Shown here piece after piece: positions 11,150-23,850 of a stretch of DNA of 64,000 nt (position 1 is its first letter; each line of letters opens with the position of its first letter). A program made the position numbers and the translations under genes. The notes under the pieces are model-generated. The model was given only the letters and a program-made list of their open reading frames with translations, searched no databases and was not told the origin of the DNA. The DNA comes from Haematobia irritans (lineage: Eukaryota > Arthropoda > Insecta > Diptera > Muscidae), in contig NC_134397.1 in the NCBI RefSeq assembly GCF_050003625.1, forward strand, positions 67,740,669 through 67,804,668. Reading direction: 5' to 3'.

Positions 11150-12537
11150 AACAAGTATATACGGCCGTAAGTTCGGCCAGGCCGAATCTTATGAACCCTC
11201 CACCATGGTTTGCGTAGAAACTTCTACGAAAGACTGTCATCCACAATCGAATTACTTGGGGTGTGGTATCTTAAATCTTCTTAACATCATTTTCTAAATT
11301 GTGAGTTAGTCCATACGTGGTATATATTAGACAAAAAAGTTATGTATAGGTAAGTCTACAAATAATTACGAATCGACATGGACTTTTGCACGGTACGTAG
11401 AGAGCCAGAATTGAAATATGGGGGTCGCTTATATGGGGGCTATATAGACTTATGAACTTGATATGGACCAATTTTTGCGTGATTTATCTGAGGGCTATAT
11501 ATAACTATAGACCTATATAGACCTAGTTAGGCATGTTTTTTAACGGCCATATACTACCACCACGTACCAAATTTCAACCAGGTCGGATGAATTTTGCTTC
11601 TCCAAAAGGCACCAGAGGTCAAATCTGGTGATCGGTTTATATGGGGGCTATATATAATTATGGACTGATATGAACCAATTCCTGCATGGTTGTGGAATAC
11701 TATATACTGACATCACGTACCAAATTTCAACCGAATCGGATGAATTTTGCTCTTCCAAGGGGCTCTGGAGGTCAAATCTTAGGATCGGTTTATATGGGGC
11801 CTATATATAATTATTGACCGATTACGACCAATTTTTGCATGGGTGTTTGAGGCCATATATTAACACCACGTACCAAATTTCAACTGCATCAGATGAATTT
11901 TGGTCTTCCAAGAGGCTCCGGAGGTCAAATCTGGTGATCGGTTTATATGGGGGCTATATATAATTGTGTACCGATGTGGACCAATTCTTGCATGGTTGAT
12001 AGAGACCATATACTAAAACCATGTACCAAATTTCAGCCGGACCGGATGAAATTTGCTTCTCCTAGAAGCTCCGCAAGCCAAATCTGGGGATCGGTTTATA
12101 TGGGGGATATATATAATTATGGACCGATGTGGACCAATTTTTGCATGGTTGTTAGGGACCATATACTAACACCATGTACCAAATTTCAACGGGATCGGAT
12201 GAAATTTGCTTCTCTTAGTGGATCTGGTAGCTAAATTGGGGGGTCCGTTTATATGGGGGTTATACGTAAAAGTGGACCGATATTGCCTATTTGCAATACC
12301 ATCCAACCTACATCAATAACAACTACTTGTGCCAAGTTTCAAGTCGATAGCTTGTTTCGTTCGGAAGTTAGCGTGATTTCAACAGACGGACGGACGGACG
12401 GACGGACGGACATGCTCAGATCGACTCAGAATTTCACCACGACCCTGAATATATACTTTATGGGGTCTTAGAGCAATATTTCGATGTGTTACAAAAGGAA
12501 TGACAAAGTTGATATACCCCCATCCTTTGGTGGATGG
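11150..12537 (-). mobile_element. Family A element, left half of an inverted composite
   Basis: 3' terminus at 11150 and hairpin TTCGGCCAGGCCGAA at 11172-11186; there is no AT-rich array. Central units run from about 11450 to 12250, with GGAC run 12386-12410 and the 5' subterminal repeat at about 12520-12537. The final bases run directly into an oppositely oriented A fragment. Confidence 0.82.
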
Positions 12538-12759
12538 TCCATATCAAGTTCATAATTGTATATAGCCCCCATAAAAGCGACCCCTATATTTCAATTCTGG
12601 CTCTCTAGGTATGGTGCAAAAGTCCATATCTATTCGTAATTAATTGTAGACGTACCTACTAACTCACAATTTAAAAAACGATGTTAAAAAGTTTTAAGAG
12701 ACCACAATCCATGGTGGAGGGTATATAAGATTCGGCCTGGCCGAACTTACGGCCTTGTT
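12536..12759 (+). mobile_element. Family A 3' fragment, right arm of an inverted composite
   Basis: Reads from a central-repeat remnant through CCATGGTGGAGGGTA to hairpin 12731-12745 and TTGTT. It is homologous in inverse orientation to the first 330 bp of the preceding copy and belongs to the same subfamily (shared GAGAGCCAGAATTGAAATA). An internal loss of GTATATAC precedes the terminus. Confidence 0.78.
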
Positions 12760-12940
12760 TCTTACTCGCTTCAATACTTCATTGTAAAGACTTTTTAGTC
12801 GGGCCCGAATTTGGAAATTTAAGTTGTCGTTAACATAATTTTATAGGACTCTGATATCATATGAAGAAAAAAGCTAAAATAACGAATAAGTTAAACTTTG
12901 TTTCCTGGAATCAGGTGCGTAAAACTTAAATTTAAAAGAG

Positions 12941-13383
12941 AAAAAGTATATAAAGCAGTAAGTTCGGCCGGGCCGAATCTTAAATACCCACCGCCATGAA
13001 TCAAATATTATAGTTTCCTTTAAAATTTCATGGGGTTTGATGACAGATATTCTCCCAAGCGGAGCCGCTCAACTAGTACACTTCCCGAAGATAAATTTAA
13101 AGATTTTACCTATGAAGACTATATGAAATTTTGGATTTATAAGAACCATTTTTGTTTGAGTTTTAGAGGAATTATTAACATCTCTTGCAAGTGTGCAAGA
13201 AAATGATGAAATGACATCTTGATTTGAAATCTAAAATCAGGTGGTCTATATGGAGTCCTTACCATATGGACCGATAAAATCTAAATCCAATACACGTTTT
13301 TGTCAGTCTAAAATAAAATTTCAGACAATTTCAGGCAATGACAAACTTATTATACCCCGTCACTATTCTATGATAGTGGGTAT
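12941..13383 (-). mobile_element. Family B element, internally deleted
   Basis: 3' side: hairpin TTCGGCCGGGCCGAA at 12963-12977 and subterminal ACCCACCGCCAT. 5' side: CTATGATAGTGGGTAT ending at 13383. The core, the GTCY run and most central repeats are missing. It is inserted in MITE G. Confidence 0.72.
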
Positions 13384-13607
13384 AATTATGTTTTTAATTT
13401 GTCCTTACTTCAATTATTCACTTCTTTGGCTCGGAATCAATACCAAAATCATTAGTGTAAAGACAAAATCTTTGGAAACGGGTATGCTTTTTTCAATGTA
13501 CATATATATGTATGCACTGAAAAAAAAAGAGTTTTTTTCTGAGGAACGAAATTTTACACACTCTCCGAGGGAGAGGATTTGGAAGGCGTAATCTTACGTC
13601 ATACTGG

Positions 13608-13668
13608 TGGGAGTCACCGTGGTTATCATGCCCGCCTTTTATAAAAGGGGTCATCGGTTCAATCCCAC
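13608..13668 (+). mobile_element. tRNA-derived SINE head fragment
   Basis: GTCACCGTGGTTATCATGCC resembles the head of the muscid SINE, and GGTTCAATCCC (13656-13666) is a B-box-like motif. It is truncated where the next G element begins. Confidence 0.55.
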
Positions 13669-14442
13669 ACTGAAAAAAATATTGTTGTGAGGTCAAAGAT
13701 TTCATGTCTTTAAAATACGAATACAAAGTTTGCTTAGCATAGAAGACGCATTTCTCTAAAATAAAGTTATTTTCCTTGTCCAAAAGTCGATAAACTTTTC
13801 AATGAAGTCATATTGTCCTTATAATTAAGTATAATTAAGTAAGAAAAAATTTATAGGCTAAGGTCAACTTGACTTTAATAATTCAGAAAAATTCTTTAAA
13901 TTTAATGAAATTGTCTTTAAATTTGTTGTATTTTTGCATCTTGACTACAAAGCAAAAAATCGTTCAAATATAGGAAATGTTTTTCAAAACTTTATTTTAA
14001 AGAAGTTTTTTACTTCAAACATAGCATAATTTCTAGTGGAAGTCGAGTCCTAATTTGGAAAATAAAGTTGCCGTTAACTCGTTTTTAAAGGACTTTGATA
14101 GCATATGAAGAAAAAAAGCTGAGAAAGCGAAAAATTAAAATTTGTTTCCTAGAAGCAAGTACACAAAACCTAAATTTAAAAGAGAATTGTGTCTTAAAAG
14201 TATCCTTACTTGTACTCTCCGCTTCTTTGGCTCGGAATCAATACCAAATTTTTTAAAATAAAGACAAAATCTTTGGAACCGAGTATGCTTTTTATACCCA
14301 CCACCATAGAATGGTGATGGGGGTATAATAAGTTTGTCATTCCGTTTGTAACACATCGAAATATCGATTTCCGACTATATAAAGTATATATATTCTTGAT
14401 CAGGGAGAAATTCTAAGACGATATAACGATGTCCGTCTGTCC

Positions 14443-14480
<38 letters not shown>

Positions 14481-15744
14481 TGTAATCACGCTACAGTCTT
14501 CAATAATGAAGCAATCGTGCTGAAATTTTGCACAAACTCGTCTTTTGTCTGCAGGCAGGTCAAGTTCGAAGATGGGCTATATCGGTCCAGGTTTTTATAT
14601 AGTCCCCATATAAACCGACCTCCCGATTTGGGGTCTTGGGCTTATAGAAATCGTAGTTTTTATCCAATTTGCCTGAAATTTTAAATCTAGAGGTATTTTA
14701 TGACCATAAAGAGGTGTGCCTAAAATGGTGGGTATCGGTCCATATTTTGGTATAGCCCCCATATAGACCGATCTCCCGATTTTACTTCTTGGGCATATAG
14801 AAACCGCAGTTTTTATTCAATTTACTTGAAATTGGAAATCTAGAGGTATTGTAGGAACACAAATACGTGTGCCAAAAATTGTGAGTATCGGTCCATGTTT
14901 TGGTATAGCCCCCATATAAAACGACCTCCCGATTTTGGGTCTTGGGCTTATAGAAACCGTAGTTTCTATCCAATTTGTCTGAAATTTGATATCTAGAGGT
15001 ATTTCAGGACCATAAGAGGTGTGCCGAAAATGGTGAGTATCGGTCCATATTTTGGTATAGCCCCCATATAGACCGATTTCCCGATTTTACTTCTTGGGCT
15101 TCTAGAATCCGAAGTTTTTATCCTATTTGGCTGAAATTGGAAATCTAGAGGTATTTTCGGGTCATAAAGAGGTGTGCCGAAAACGGTGAGTATCGGTCCA
15201 TATTTTAGTATAGCCCCCATAAGAACGATCTCCCGATTTAACTCCTTGGGTTTCTAGAAACCGTAGTTTTTATCTGATTTGCCTGAATTTGTAAATATTC
15301 TCATATTTTAGGCTCACAAAAACGTGTATCGGATTAAGTTTTTATCGGTCCATTTGATAATGCCTCCATATAGACCGACTTCACTCCTTGACGGTGTAGA
15401 AGGCGCACTGATCATGAAAATTGCTTGAAACTCAATGTAAAATTTCCAGATTTTACTTCCACAGATTTAAGATTTCAATTTAAGACGTTATTTTATAATT
15501 TTCTTGCACACTTACAAGAGATGTTAATGATTCCTCTAAAACTCAAACAAAAATGGTTCTTATAAATCCAGAATCTGATATAGTCCTCATAGGTGAAATC
15601 TTTAAATTTATCTTCGGGAAGTGTCCTCAAGTCCTCAAGCCCTCCTGAAATTTCAAAGGAAACCCTAATATTTGGTTCATGGTGGTGGGTATTTAAGATT
15701 CGGCCCGGCCGAACTTAGTGCTGTATATACTTGTTTTCAGTACA
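13667..15744 (+). mobile_element. MITE G, nearly complete, with nested B element
   Basis: Begins ACACTGAAAAAAATATTG. The body runs to GAACCGAGTATGCTTTTT and the right end TTTTCAGTACA follows the B element that splits its terminal T-run. The body is about 640 bp, AT-rich and without coding capacity. Inverted ends ACACTGAAAAAA are shared with the copy at 41373-42086. Confidence 0.65.
14294..15735 (+). mobile_element. DINE-1-like family B element, complete
   Basis: Starts ATACCCACCACCATAG, then core GTATATATATTCTTGATC and a (GTCT)n microsatellite at about 14431-14480. Central repeats of the 153-bp type run from about 14590 to 15350. The 3' subterminal repeat is CATGGTGGTGGGTA, with hairpin TTCGGCCCGGCCGAA at 15699-15713 and terminus ACTTGTT. 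It lies in a T-run at the very end of a MITE G, so both limits are well defined. No coding capacity. Confidence 0.88.
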
Positions 15745-15778
15745 GCTTTGTCAAATCAGCTGCACAAATCCCCACCGC

Positions 15779-16157
15779 ATATACTAACACCATGTACCAA
15801 ATTTCAACCGGATCGGATGAATTGTGCTCCTCCAAGGGGCTCCGCAAGCCAAATCTGAGCGTCGATTTATATGGGGGCTATACGTAAAAGTGGACTGATA
15901 TGGCCCATTTGCAATACCATCCGACCTACATCAATAACAACTACTTGTGCCAAGTTTCAAGTCGATAGCTTGTTTCATTCGGAAGTTAGCGTGATTTCAA
16001 GAGACGGGCGGACGGACGGACGGACATGCTTAGATCGACTCAGAATTTCATCACGACCCAGAATATATATCCTTTATGGAGTCTTAGAGCAATATTTCGA
16101 TGTATTACAAACGGAATGACTAAGTTAATATACCCCCCATCCTATGGTGGAGGGTAT
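15779..16157 (-). mobile_element. Family A element, 5' part only
   Basis: Starts inside a central unit and carries a GGAC run (16006-16024), the core and the 5' end GGTGGAGGGTAT. Head-to-head with the next A copy (37-bp spacer). Confidence 0.8.
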
Positions 16158-16193
16158 AAAAAGTGAAAAATTATACACGAATTAATAATTAAT

Positions 16194-17757
16194 TATCGAC
16201 TTGAAACTTGGCACAAGTAGTTGTTATTGATGTAGGTCGGATGGTATTGGAAATGGGCCATATCGGTCCACTTTTACGTATAGCCCCCACATAAACGGGC
16301 CCTCAGATTTGGCTTGCGGAGCTTCTACGAGAAGCATATTTCATCCGATCCGGCAGAAATTTGGTACATGGTGTTGGTATATGGTCTCTAACAACCAAAA
16401 CCAACCAAAAATTGGTCCACATCGGTTCATAATTATATATAGCCCCCATATAAACCTATCCCCAGATTTGGCTTGCGGAGCCTCACAGAGAAGCAAATTT
16501 CATCCGCTTCTCCTGACATTTGGTACATGGTGTTGGTATATGGTCTCTAACAAGCATGCTAAAATTGGTCCACATCGGTCCATAATTATACATAGCCCTC
16601 ATATATATCGATCCACAGATTTGGCTTGCGGAGCCTCAAAGAGAAACAAATTTCATCCGATCCGGCTGAAATTTGGTATATGATGTTGGTATATGGTCTT
16701 TAACAACCATGCAAAAATTGGTCCACATCGGTCCATAATTATATATAACCCCCATATAATCCGATCCCCAGATTTGGCTTGCGGAGCCTCAAAGAGAGAC
16801 AACTTTCATCCGATCCGGCTGAAATTTGGTACATGATGGTGGTATATGGTCTCTGACAACCATGCAAAAAGTGATCCACATCGGTTCATAATTATATATA
16901 GCCCCCATATAAACCGATCCCCAGATTTGGCTTGCGCAGCCTCTAAGAGAAGCAAATTTCATCCGATCCGGTTGAAATTTGGAACATGGTGTTAGTATAT
17001 GGTCTCTAACAACCGTGCGAGAAGAAAGTCCATATTAGTCCATAACTATATATAGCCCACATATAAACCGTTCTCCAGATTTGAACTCGGGATCCTCTTG
17101 GAGGAGCAAAATTCATCCGATCCGGTTCAGATTTGGAACGTGGTGTTAGTATATGGCCGCTAACAACCATAGCAAAATTGCTCCATATCGGTCTATAGTT
17201 ATATAGCCGATCTCCAATCACACAAAAAATTGTCCATATCGGTTCATAATCATGTTTGCCACTCGAGCCAAAAATAATCTACCAAAATTTTATTTCTATA
17301 GAAAATTTTGTCAACATTTTATTTCTATAGAAAATTTTGTTAAAATTTAATTTCTATAGAAAATTTTGTTAAAATTTTATTTCTATAGAAAATTTTGTTA
17401 AAATTTTATTTCTATAGAAAATTTTGTCAACATTTTATTTCTATAATAAATTTTTGTTAAAATTTCGTTTCTATAGAAACTTTTTTCAAAATTTTATTTC
17501 TATAGAAAATTTTGTCAAAGTGAATTATATACGTATTTAATCGGGCTTTTTTAATTTAATATATACCACGTATGGACTTACTAAGAATTTAGAAGACGGT
17601 GTTAGGAGGTTTTAAGATACCTTGCCATCGGCAAGCGTTGCCGCAACTCAAGTAATTCGATTGTGGATGGCAGTGTTTAGAAAAAGTTTCTACCCAATCC
17701 ATGGTGGAGGGCACATAAGCTTCGGCCTGGCCGAACTTACGGCCGTATATACTTGTT
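16194..17757 (+). mobile_element. Family A element, 5'-truncated
   Basis: Begins just downstream of the GTCY region. About six 153-bp central units run from 16290 to 17250. The 29-bp AT-rich array is at 17285-17520, and the 3' tail carries hairpin 17721-17735 and ACTTGTT. A 124-residue open frame across the central units repeats every 51 residues and is an artefact of the period. Confidence 0.85.
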
Positions 17758-17764
17758 TTAGTTA

Positions 17765-17890
17765 ATTTAACTAAAGTACGCAAAAACGTATTAGAGCAAA
17801 GGAAACTTTCTCCAAACATAGTAATTCCATGAACTAAAATAAAGTTAAATTGGCTTTAGTGAAAGAAAGAGTTCACTTTTTTTTAGTGTA
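17765..17890 (-). mobile_element. MITE I fragment
   Basis: Contains AAGGAAACTTTCTCC and GTTAAATTGGCTTTAGTG, and ends GTTCACTTTTTTTTAGTGTA, the inverted end of the complete I element. Truncated on the left by the A element. Confidence 0.55.
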
Positions 17891-17997
17891 AAAGAACTTT
17901 CTGTGTCGTTAAAATAAAGGACATCATTGGGAGGACATTTTTGGAAAGGCTTTTAAAGTTGTGCCTTTAGAAGAACTGACAATTTTTTTTTGGCTGG

Positions 17998-18162
17998 GAC
18001 GTTGCACAGAAAAAGACAGACGGACATCAATAAATCGACTCAAAATTCAATTCTAAGTCGATCGGTAACCTAAAACGAAGAATATCACACGGATCCTTCT
18101 TGGCGTTACATACAAATGCACAAACTACTTATCCCCTTTACCACAATAGTGGTGAGGGTTAT
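17998..18162 (-). mobile_element. Family C-like 5' fragment
   Basis: ACAGACGGACAT, ATCGACTCA and CTAAGTCGATCGGTA, then ACCACAATAGTGGTGAGGG, correspond to the 5' core and subterminal repeat of the C element at 61648. Other parts are missing. Confidence 0.6.
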
Positions 18163-19865
18163 AAAAAGGTTTTAACCAAATGAAGCACACAATATTACTA
18201 AATTCGATTTTGGCACAAAATATAATTTCGGAAAATTCACAAATGTGTACCCTCTCTGAACTACAACTAAAATCTTTTGAATGTGTTTATAAAAGCCCGC
18301 ATAGATATAAAATTTAGGCAATTTGACTTAATTATCTACAATTATGTTAAATATAAATATAAACAATTTTTCAACCTAATCTGTTAAATCCAATAGCATT
18401 AGGCCTGTCGTTGACCCCAAGAGAAATTGCATTCAATTTATGGAGGGCAGTATTTAATAATTGGCTTTAAATAAAAAACTTTTAGTTTTTTAATTAACGG
18501 CAAAACCTATCAAAATAGCTAGAAGATAAAAATATCCCAAAATTCTATAAAAATGTAATTCTTTAGAAATTTAATTTCTATGGCAAATAATTTTGTTGCT
18601 CCCATAAAAATTCCAATAACAAAAATTCTAAATTCTCTTGTACTCATGACAATCATAAAACTATGAAAATTTCAATGTTTACCCTGTAATTGGTGTGGGG
18701 GAGGGGGAAATAAAAAGCAAGTGTTTATTTACATTTTTTTCGCCTTCTAAATATGTGGGCAAATTTGAATTTTTGGGAAAACAAAAACTTAAAAAAAAAA
18801 ATGCCCGCAAAGGAATATCCACAAATGTTGTTGAAATCATAGTGGTGTTAATGTTTACTCAAAATAAACAAAGAGCGCAAGGGGAAAAAGATTTTTTTTT
18901 TTCAAATTATCGAAGCAAAAAACAAAAATATAATATTTTAAAGTAAACAATGATCTATGGGAATATGTCAATGTTGCTGTTGCTGTTAATGTGTGTTGTG
19001 TGAAAATTCAAATTAAAATCTCACATACACACACACACCCAGAAATAACGATATTGCCATAATATTTAATTACTTTGAGAGTGAATGGAATTGATTGAAA
19101 TGTTACACACCTTAAAGTAGCTTTTAAAGCTGAAAACTAAAATTAACTAAGATTTCTATTCCAATTTTTAATTAATAATTTTTGTCAATTTAGTTTGCTT
19201 CAAAATCTTTCGATTAATGAGCTATATTTTATTATGAAAATTATTTATTTAGCAGCTCTGTTGGAAAGTGAAAACGATTTCATTGATTTTCTATTACGTC
19301 TGGTGGTGCTAATTACTCAAATTAAAAGGATATTCACATTTTCCTCAAATGCATAGTTCAGCTATAGGATGCGACCGTATAATACCATTGAATTAAATTG
19401 ATAATAATAGGCCTGTTTTCTTTTAGGAGTGAGAGAAATATTTTTATGGTCTACCACGAAATTGGTGTAAACTGCAATAGAGCATTATCAGAATATTTGA
19501 GGTTTACATCAATATACGTAAAAAATCTGTTACTAAACTCTCTATTTACTTCTTTTACTTCTGAGCAGTAAATAATCAAATGACGACGAAAAAGTAAATC
19601 GAATAAAACTTCCAACTTTAGTATGCTCAAAAAGCAAAATCACAAATAGGTCTGAATTTCATACAGTGGTTCAAGGCATAAAAACGTTCGAATGAACAGG
19701 CGGACATTGTTATATCGCCTTATATTGCCTAAATACATTTTCAAACAGATATTACTTTTCCCTGGTTTTAAGCTGAAATCAGAACAATAATAATGATTGA
19801 AGAAGAAACCAATAACAACAAACACAAAACAAAATTGTATTTCTATTGAGAATATTGTCAAAATA
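18163..19865. other. Unique AT-rich block, microsatellites, no gene seen
   Basis: Contains a TGTTGC run (about 18973-18987) and a CA run (19022-19040). The 83-residue open frame at 18695-18946 is Lys/Phe-rich low complexity. No recognised repeat family or protein. Confidence 0.4.
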
Positions 19866-21230
19866 TTGTCGAAATATCGGTTTCTATATAAAAAATATAT
19901 ATTCTTGATCAGGAAGAAATTCTAAGACGATATAGCCATGTCCGTCTGTCTGTTGTAATCACGCTACAGTCTTCAATAATAAAGCAATCGTGCTGAAATT
20001 TCGCACAAACTCGTCTTTTGTCTGAAGGCTGGTCAAGTTCGAAGATGGGCTATATCGGTCCAGGTTTTGATATAGTCCCCATATAAACCGACCTCCCGAC
20101 TTGGGTTCTTGGGCTTATAAAAACCTTAGTTTCTATCCAATTTGCCTGAAATTGGAAATATAGAGGTATTTTGTGACCACAAAGAGGTGTGCCAAAAATG
20201 GTATCGGCCCATGTATCGGCCCATGTTTTGATATAGCCCCCATATAGACCGATCTCCCGATTATATTTCTAGGGCTTCTAGAATCGATAGTTTCTATCCA
20301 ATTCGCCTGAAATTGGAAATCTAGAGGTATTTTAGGACCATAAAGAGGTGTGCTAAAAATGGTGAGTATCGGTCCAGGTTTTGGTATATCCCCCATATAG
20401 ACCGATCTCCCGATTTTGGGTTTTGGGATTATAGAATCCGTAGTTTTTATCCAATTTGCCTGAAATTGGAAATCTAGAGGTATTTTAGGACCATAAAAAG
20501 GTATGCCGAAAATGGTGAGTATAGGTCCATGTTTTGTATAGCCATCAGATAGACCGATCTCCCGATATTACTTTTTGGGCTTTTAGAAACCGTAATTATT
20601 GTCCACTTTGCCTGAAATCGAAAATCTGGAGGTTTTCAGGAATACAAATAGGTGTGCAAGAAATGATTTTATTTTTTATGCTTCTAGAATCCGTAGTTTT
20701 TATCCAATTTGCCTGAAATGAGAAATCTACAGGTATTGTATTGGTCCATGGCGTGTATTGGTCCATGTTTTGGTTTATCTCCCAAATAGACCCATCTGCC
20801 GATTTGACTTCTTGGAACATAAGGAGGTGTGCCGAAAACGGTGAATATCGGTCCATGTGCACTGATAATGAAAACTGCTTGAAACTGAATTTTCCTTCTG
20901 GTAATCATTTAAATAATGGGGGTAAAAATCTACAGATATTAGATTTTAAATCAAGGCGTTATTTCATTTTCATTTCATTTTCTTGCACACTTGCACACGA
21001 TGTTTATGATTCCTCTAAAACCCAAACAAATATGGTTCTTATAAATCCAGAATCTGATCTAGTCTTCATATGAAAAATCGTTGAATTTATCTTCGGGAAG
21101 TGAACTGGTTGAACTGATCTGCTTGTCACCAAATCCCCCTGAAATTTTCACAGGAAACTATAATATTTCATTCATGGTGGTGGGTATTTAAGATTCGGCC
21201 CGGCCGAACTTTCTGCTTTATATACTTGTT
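19866..21230 (+). mobile_element. Family B element, 5'-truncated
   Basis: Starts in the core (AAATATCGGTTTCTATATAA), has a short GTCT run (about 19941-19953) and central 153-bp-type units to about 20860. The 3' part has hairpin 21194-21208 and ACTTGTT at 21230. It runs directly into the long AT-rich satellite. Confidence 0.83.
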
Positions 21231-23705
21231 TTTATAGAAAATTTTATATCTTTAAAATTTTTTTATTAAAATTGTATTTTTTTAGAAAAATTTTCAAAAT
21301 TTTATTTATATAGAAACTTGTGTCACAGTTTTATTTCTATAGAAAGTTTTGTCAAAATTTTATATTTATAAAAACTTTTTATTAAATTTTATTTTTTTAG
21401 AAAATTCTTCAAAATTTTATTTCTATAGACAATTTTGTCACAGTTTTATTTCTATAGAAAGTTTTGTCAACATATTATATTTATAAAAATTTTTATCAAA
21501 ATTTTATTTGTTTAGAAAATTTTATCAAAATTTCATTTCTATAGAGAATTTTGTCAAAATTTTGTTTTTATGGAAAATTTTGTCAACATTTGACTTCTAT
21601 AAAAAATGTTATCAAATTTTATTTTCATAGAAAATTTCGTCAAAATTTTATATTTATATAAAATTTTACCAAAATTTTATATCTAGAGAAAATTTTGCCA
21701 AAATTTTATATCTATAGAAAATTTTGCCAAAATTTTATTTTTTTGTTTAGAAAATTTTATCAAAATTTTATTTTTATGGAAAATGTTGTACCAATTTTAT
21801 TTGTATAGAGAATTTGGTCAAAATTTTATGTATTTAGAGAATTTTGTCAAAATTTTATTTCTATAGAAAATCTTGTCAAAATTTTATTTTATAGAAATTT
21901 TGGTCAATAATTTGTCTATATAGAAAATTTTGCCCAAATTTTATATCTATAGAAAATTTTGGCAAAATTTTATTTATTATTATATTTTGTCAAAATTTTA
22001 TTTCTATAGAAAATATTGTCAAAATTTTATTTCTAAAGAAAATTTTTTCAAAATTTTATTTTTATAGAATATATTGCAAAAGTTTTATTTATATAGTTTT
22101 ATTTATAAAAAATTCTGTCAAAATTTTATTTTCATAGAAAATTTTGTGAAAATATTATATTTATATAAAATTTTACCAAAATTTTATATCTACAGAAAAT
22201 TTTGCCAAAATTTTATATCTGTAGAAAATTTTGCCAAAATGTTATTTTTTTAGAAAATTTTATCAAAATTTTATTTTTATAGCAAATGTTGTAACCATTT
22301 TATTTGGATAGAGAATTTGGTAAAAATTTTATGTATATAGAGAATTTTGTCAAAATTGTAGTTCTATAGAAAATCTTGTCAAAATTTAATTTTATAGAAA
22401 TTTTGGTCAATATTCTGCCTCTATAGAAAATTTTGCTCAAATTTTATATCTGTAGAAAATTTTGCCAAAATTTTATTTATTATTGTGTTTTGTCAAAATT
22501 TTATTTCTATAGAAAATATTGTCAACATTTTATTTCTAAAGAAAATTTTTTCAAAATTTTATTTTTATAAAATATATTGCAAAAGTTTTATTTATAAAAA
22601 ATTTTGTCAAAATTTTATATTTATATAAAATTTTACCAAAATTCTATATATCTACAGAAAATTTTGCCAAAGTTTTATATCTGTAGAAAATTTTGCCAAA
22701 ATGTTATTTTTTTTAGAAAATTTTATCAAAATTTTATTTTTATAGAAAATATTGTAACCATTTTATTTGGATAGAGAATTTGGTAAAAATTTTATGTATA
22801 TAGAGAATTTTGTCAAAATTGTATTTCTATAGAAAATCTTGTCAAAATTTAATTTTATAGAAATTTTGGTCAATATTCTGCCTCTATAGAAAATTTTGCC
22901 CAAATTTTATATCTATAGAAAATTTTGCCAAAATTGTATTTATTATTGTGTTTTGTCAAAATTTTATTTCTATAGAAAATATTGTCAACATTTTATTTCT
23001 AAAGAAAATTTTTTCAAAATTTTATTTTTATAGAAAATTTTGTCAACATTTGATTTCTATCAAAAATTTTTGTCAACATTTGATTTCTATCAAAAATTTT
23101 GTCAAAATTTTTGATTTTCATAGAACATTTTTTAAAATTTTATATTTATATAAAATTTTGCCAAAATTTTATATCTATAGGAAATTTTGCCAAATTTTTT
23201 TTTTTAGAAAATTTTATCAAAATTTTGTTTTTATTTCTACAGAAAATCTTGTCTATAGAAATCTTGTCTTGAATTAAAAATTTAATCTTATAGACATTTT
23301 GGTCAATATTTTGTTTCTAGAGAAAATTTCGCCAAAATTTTATTTTTTATTGTGTTTTGTCAAAATTTGATTTCTATAGAAAATATTGTCAAAATTTTAT
23401 TTCTATATAAAATTTTGCAAAAATTTTCTATAGAAAATTTTCACAAATTTTAATTCTATATAAAATTTTGCAAAAATTTTCTATAGAAAATTTTGACAAA
23501 TTTTAATTCTATAGAAAATTTTGTCAAAATTTTATTACAATAGAAAATTTTGTCAAACGTTTATTTCTATAAAAAGTTTTGTCAAAATTTTTTTTCTATA
23601 GAAAATTTTGTCAAAAGTTTATTTCTATAGAAATATTTGTCAAAATTTTATTTCTATAGAAAATTTTGTCAAAATTCTATTTCTATAGAAAATTTTGTCA
23701 AGGAA
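21231..23705 (+). repeat. 29-bp AT-rich satellite with higher-order structure
   Basis: About 2.5 kb of diverged 29-bp units (AAAATTTTGTC plus AAAATTTTATTTCTATAG). Blocks with the same ordered variants recur. An ACCAAAATT-TATATCTA block starts near 21668, 22175 and 22635, with a related GCCAAAATTTTATATCTA near 23160. That gives a higher-order repeat of about 460-525 bp. It is not inside a recognisable A element. It has no coding capacity; the 109-residue open frame is low-complexity. Confidence 0.85.
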
Positions 23706-23850
23706 ATCAATTTCTTTCAATTTTGGTCAAAAAATCAAATTTTCCATATTTGAGTCAATTTTCAAATCTAATCGCAAAATGGGTAAACTCATTTGTAGAT
23801 CCTGTGAAATGGGATCAAACAGTATCGAAAGCTTCACCCTATTTTCAATC

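Larger units (their letters stand above)
10963..13497 (+). mobile_element. MITE G, split by two DINE-1-like insertions
   Basis: Starts ACTCAAAAAAATATTATCG and ends ATGCTTTTTTCAATGTA. The G body is in three parts: 10963-11149, 12760-12940 and 13384-13497. Between them sit an A/A inverted composite and a B copy. Joining the parts follows the order of the complete G at 13667-15744 (GCATCTTGAC, then TCGGGCCCGAATTTGG, then CTTTGGCTCGGAATCAA). A poly-T run is at 11050-11071. No coding capacity. Confidence 0.62.

Noticed and set aside
22948..23277. 109-residue open frame rich in Phe, Lys, Ile
   Set aside because: Translation of the AT-rich 29-bp satellite.
21231..23705. Regular short repeats suggesting a CRISPR-like array
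   Set aside because: Direct tandem 29-bp units without unique spacers, in eukaryotic DNA; it is a satellite.
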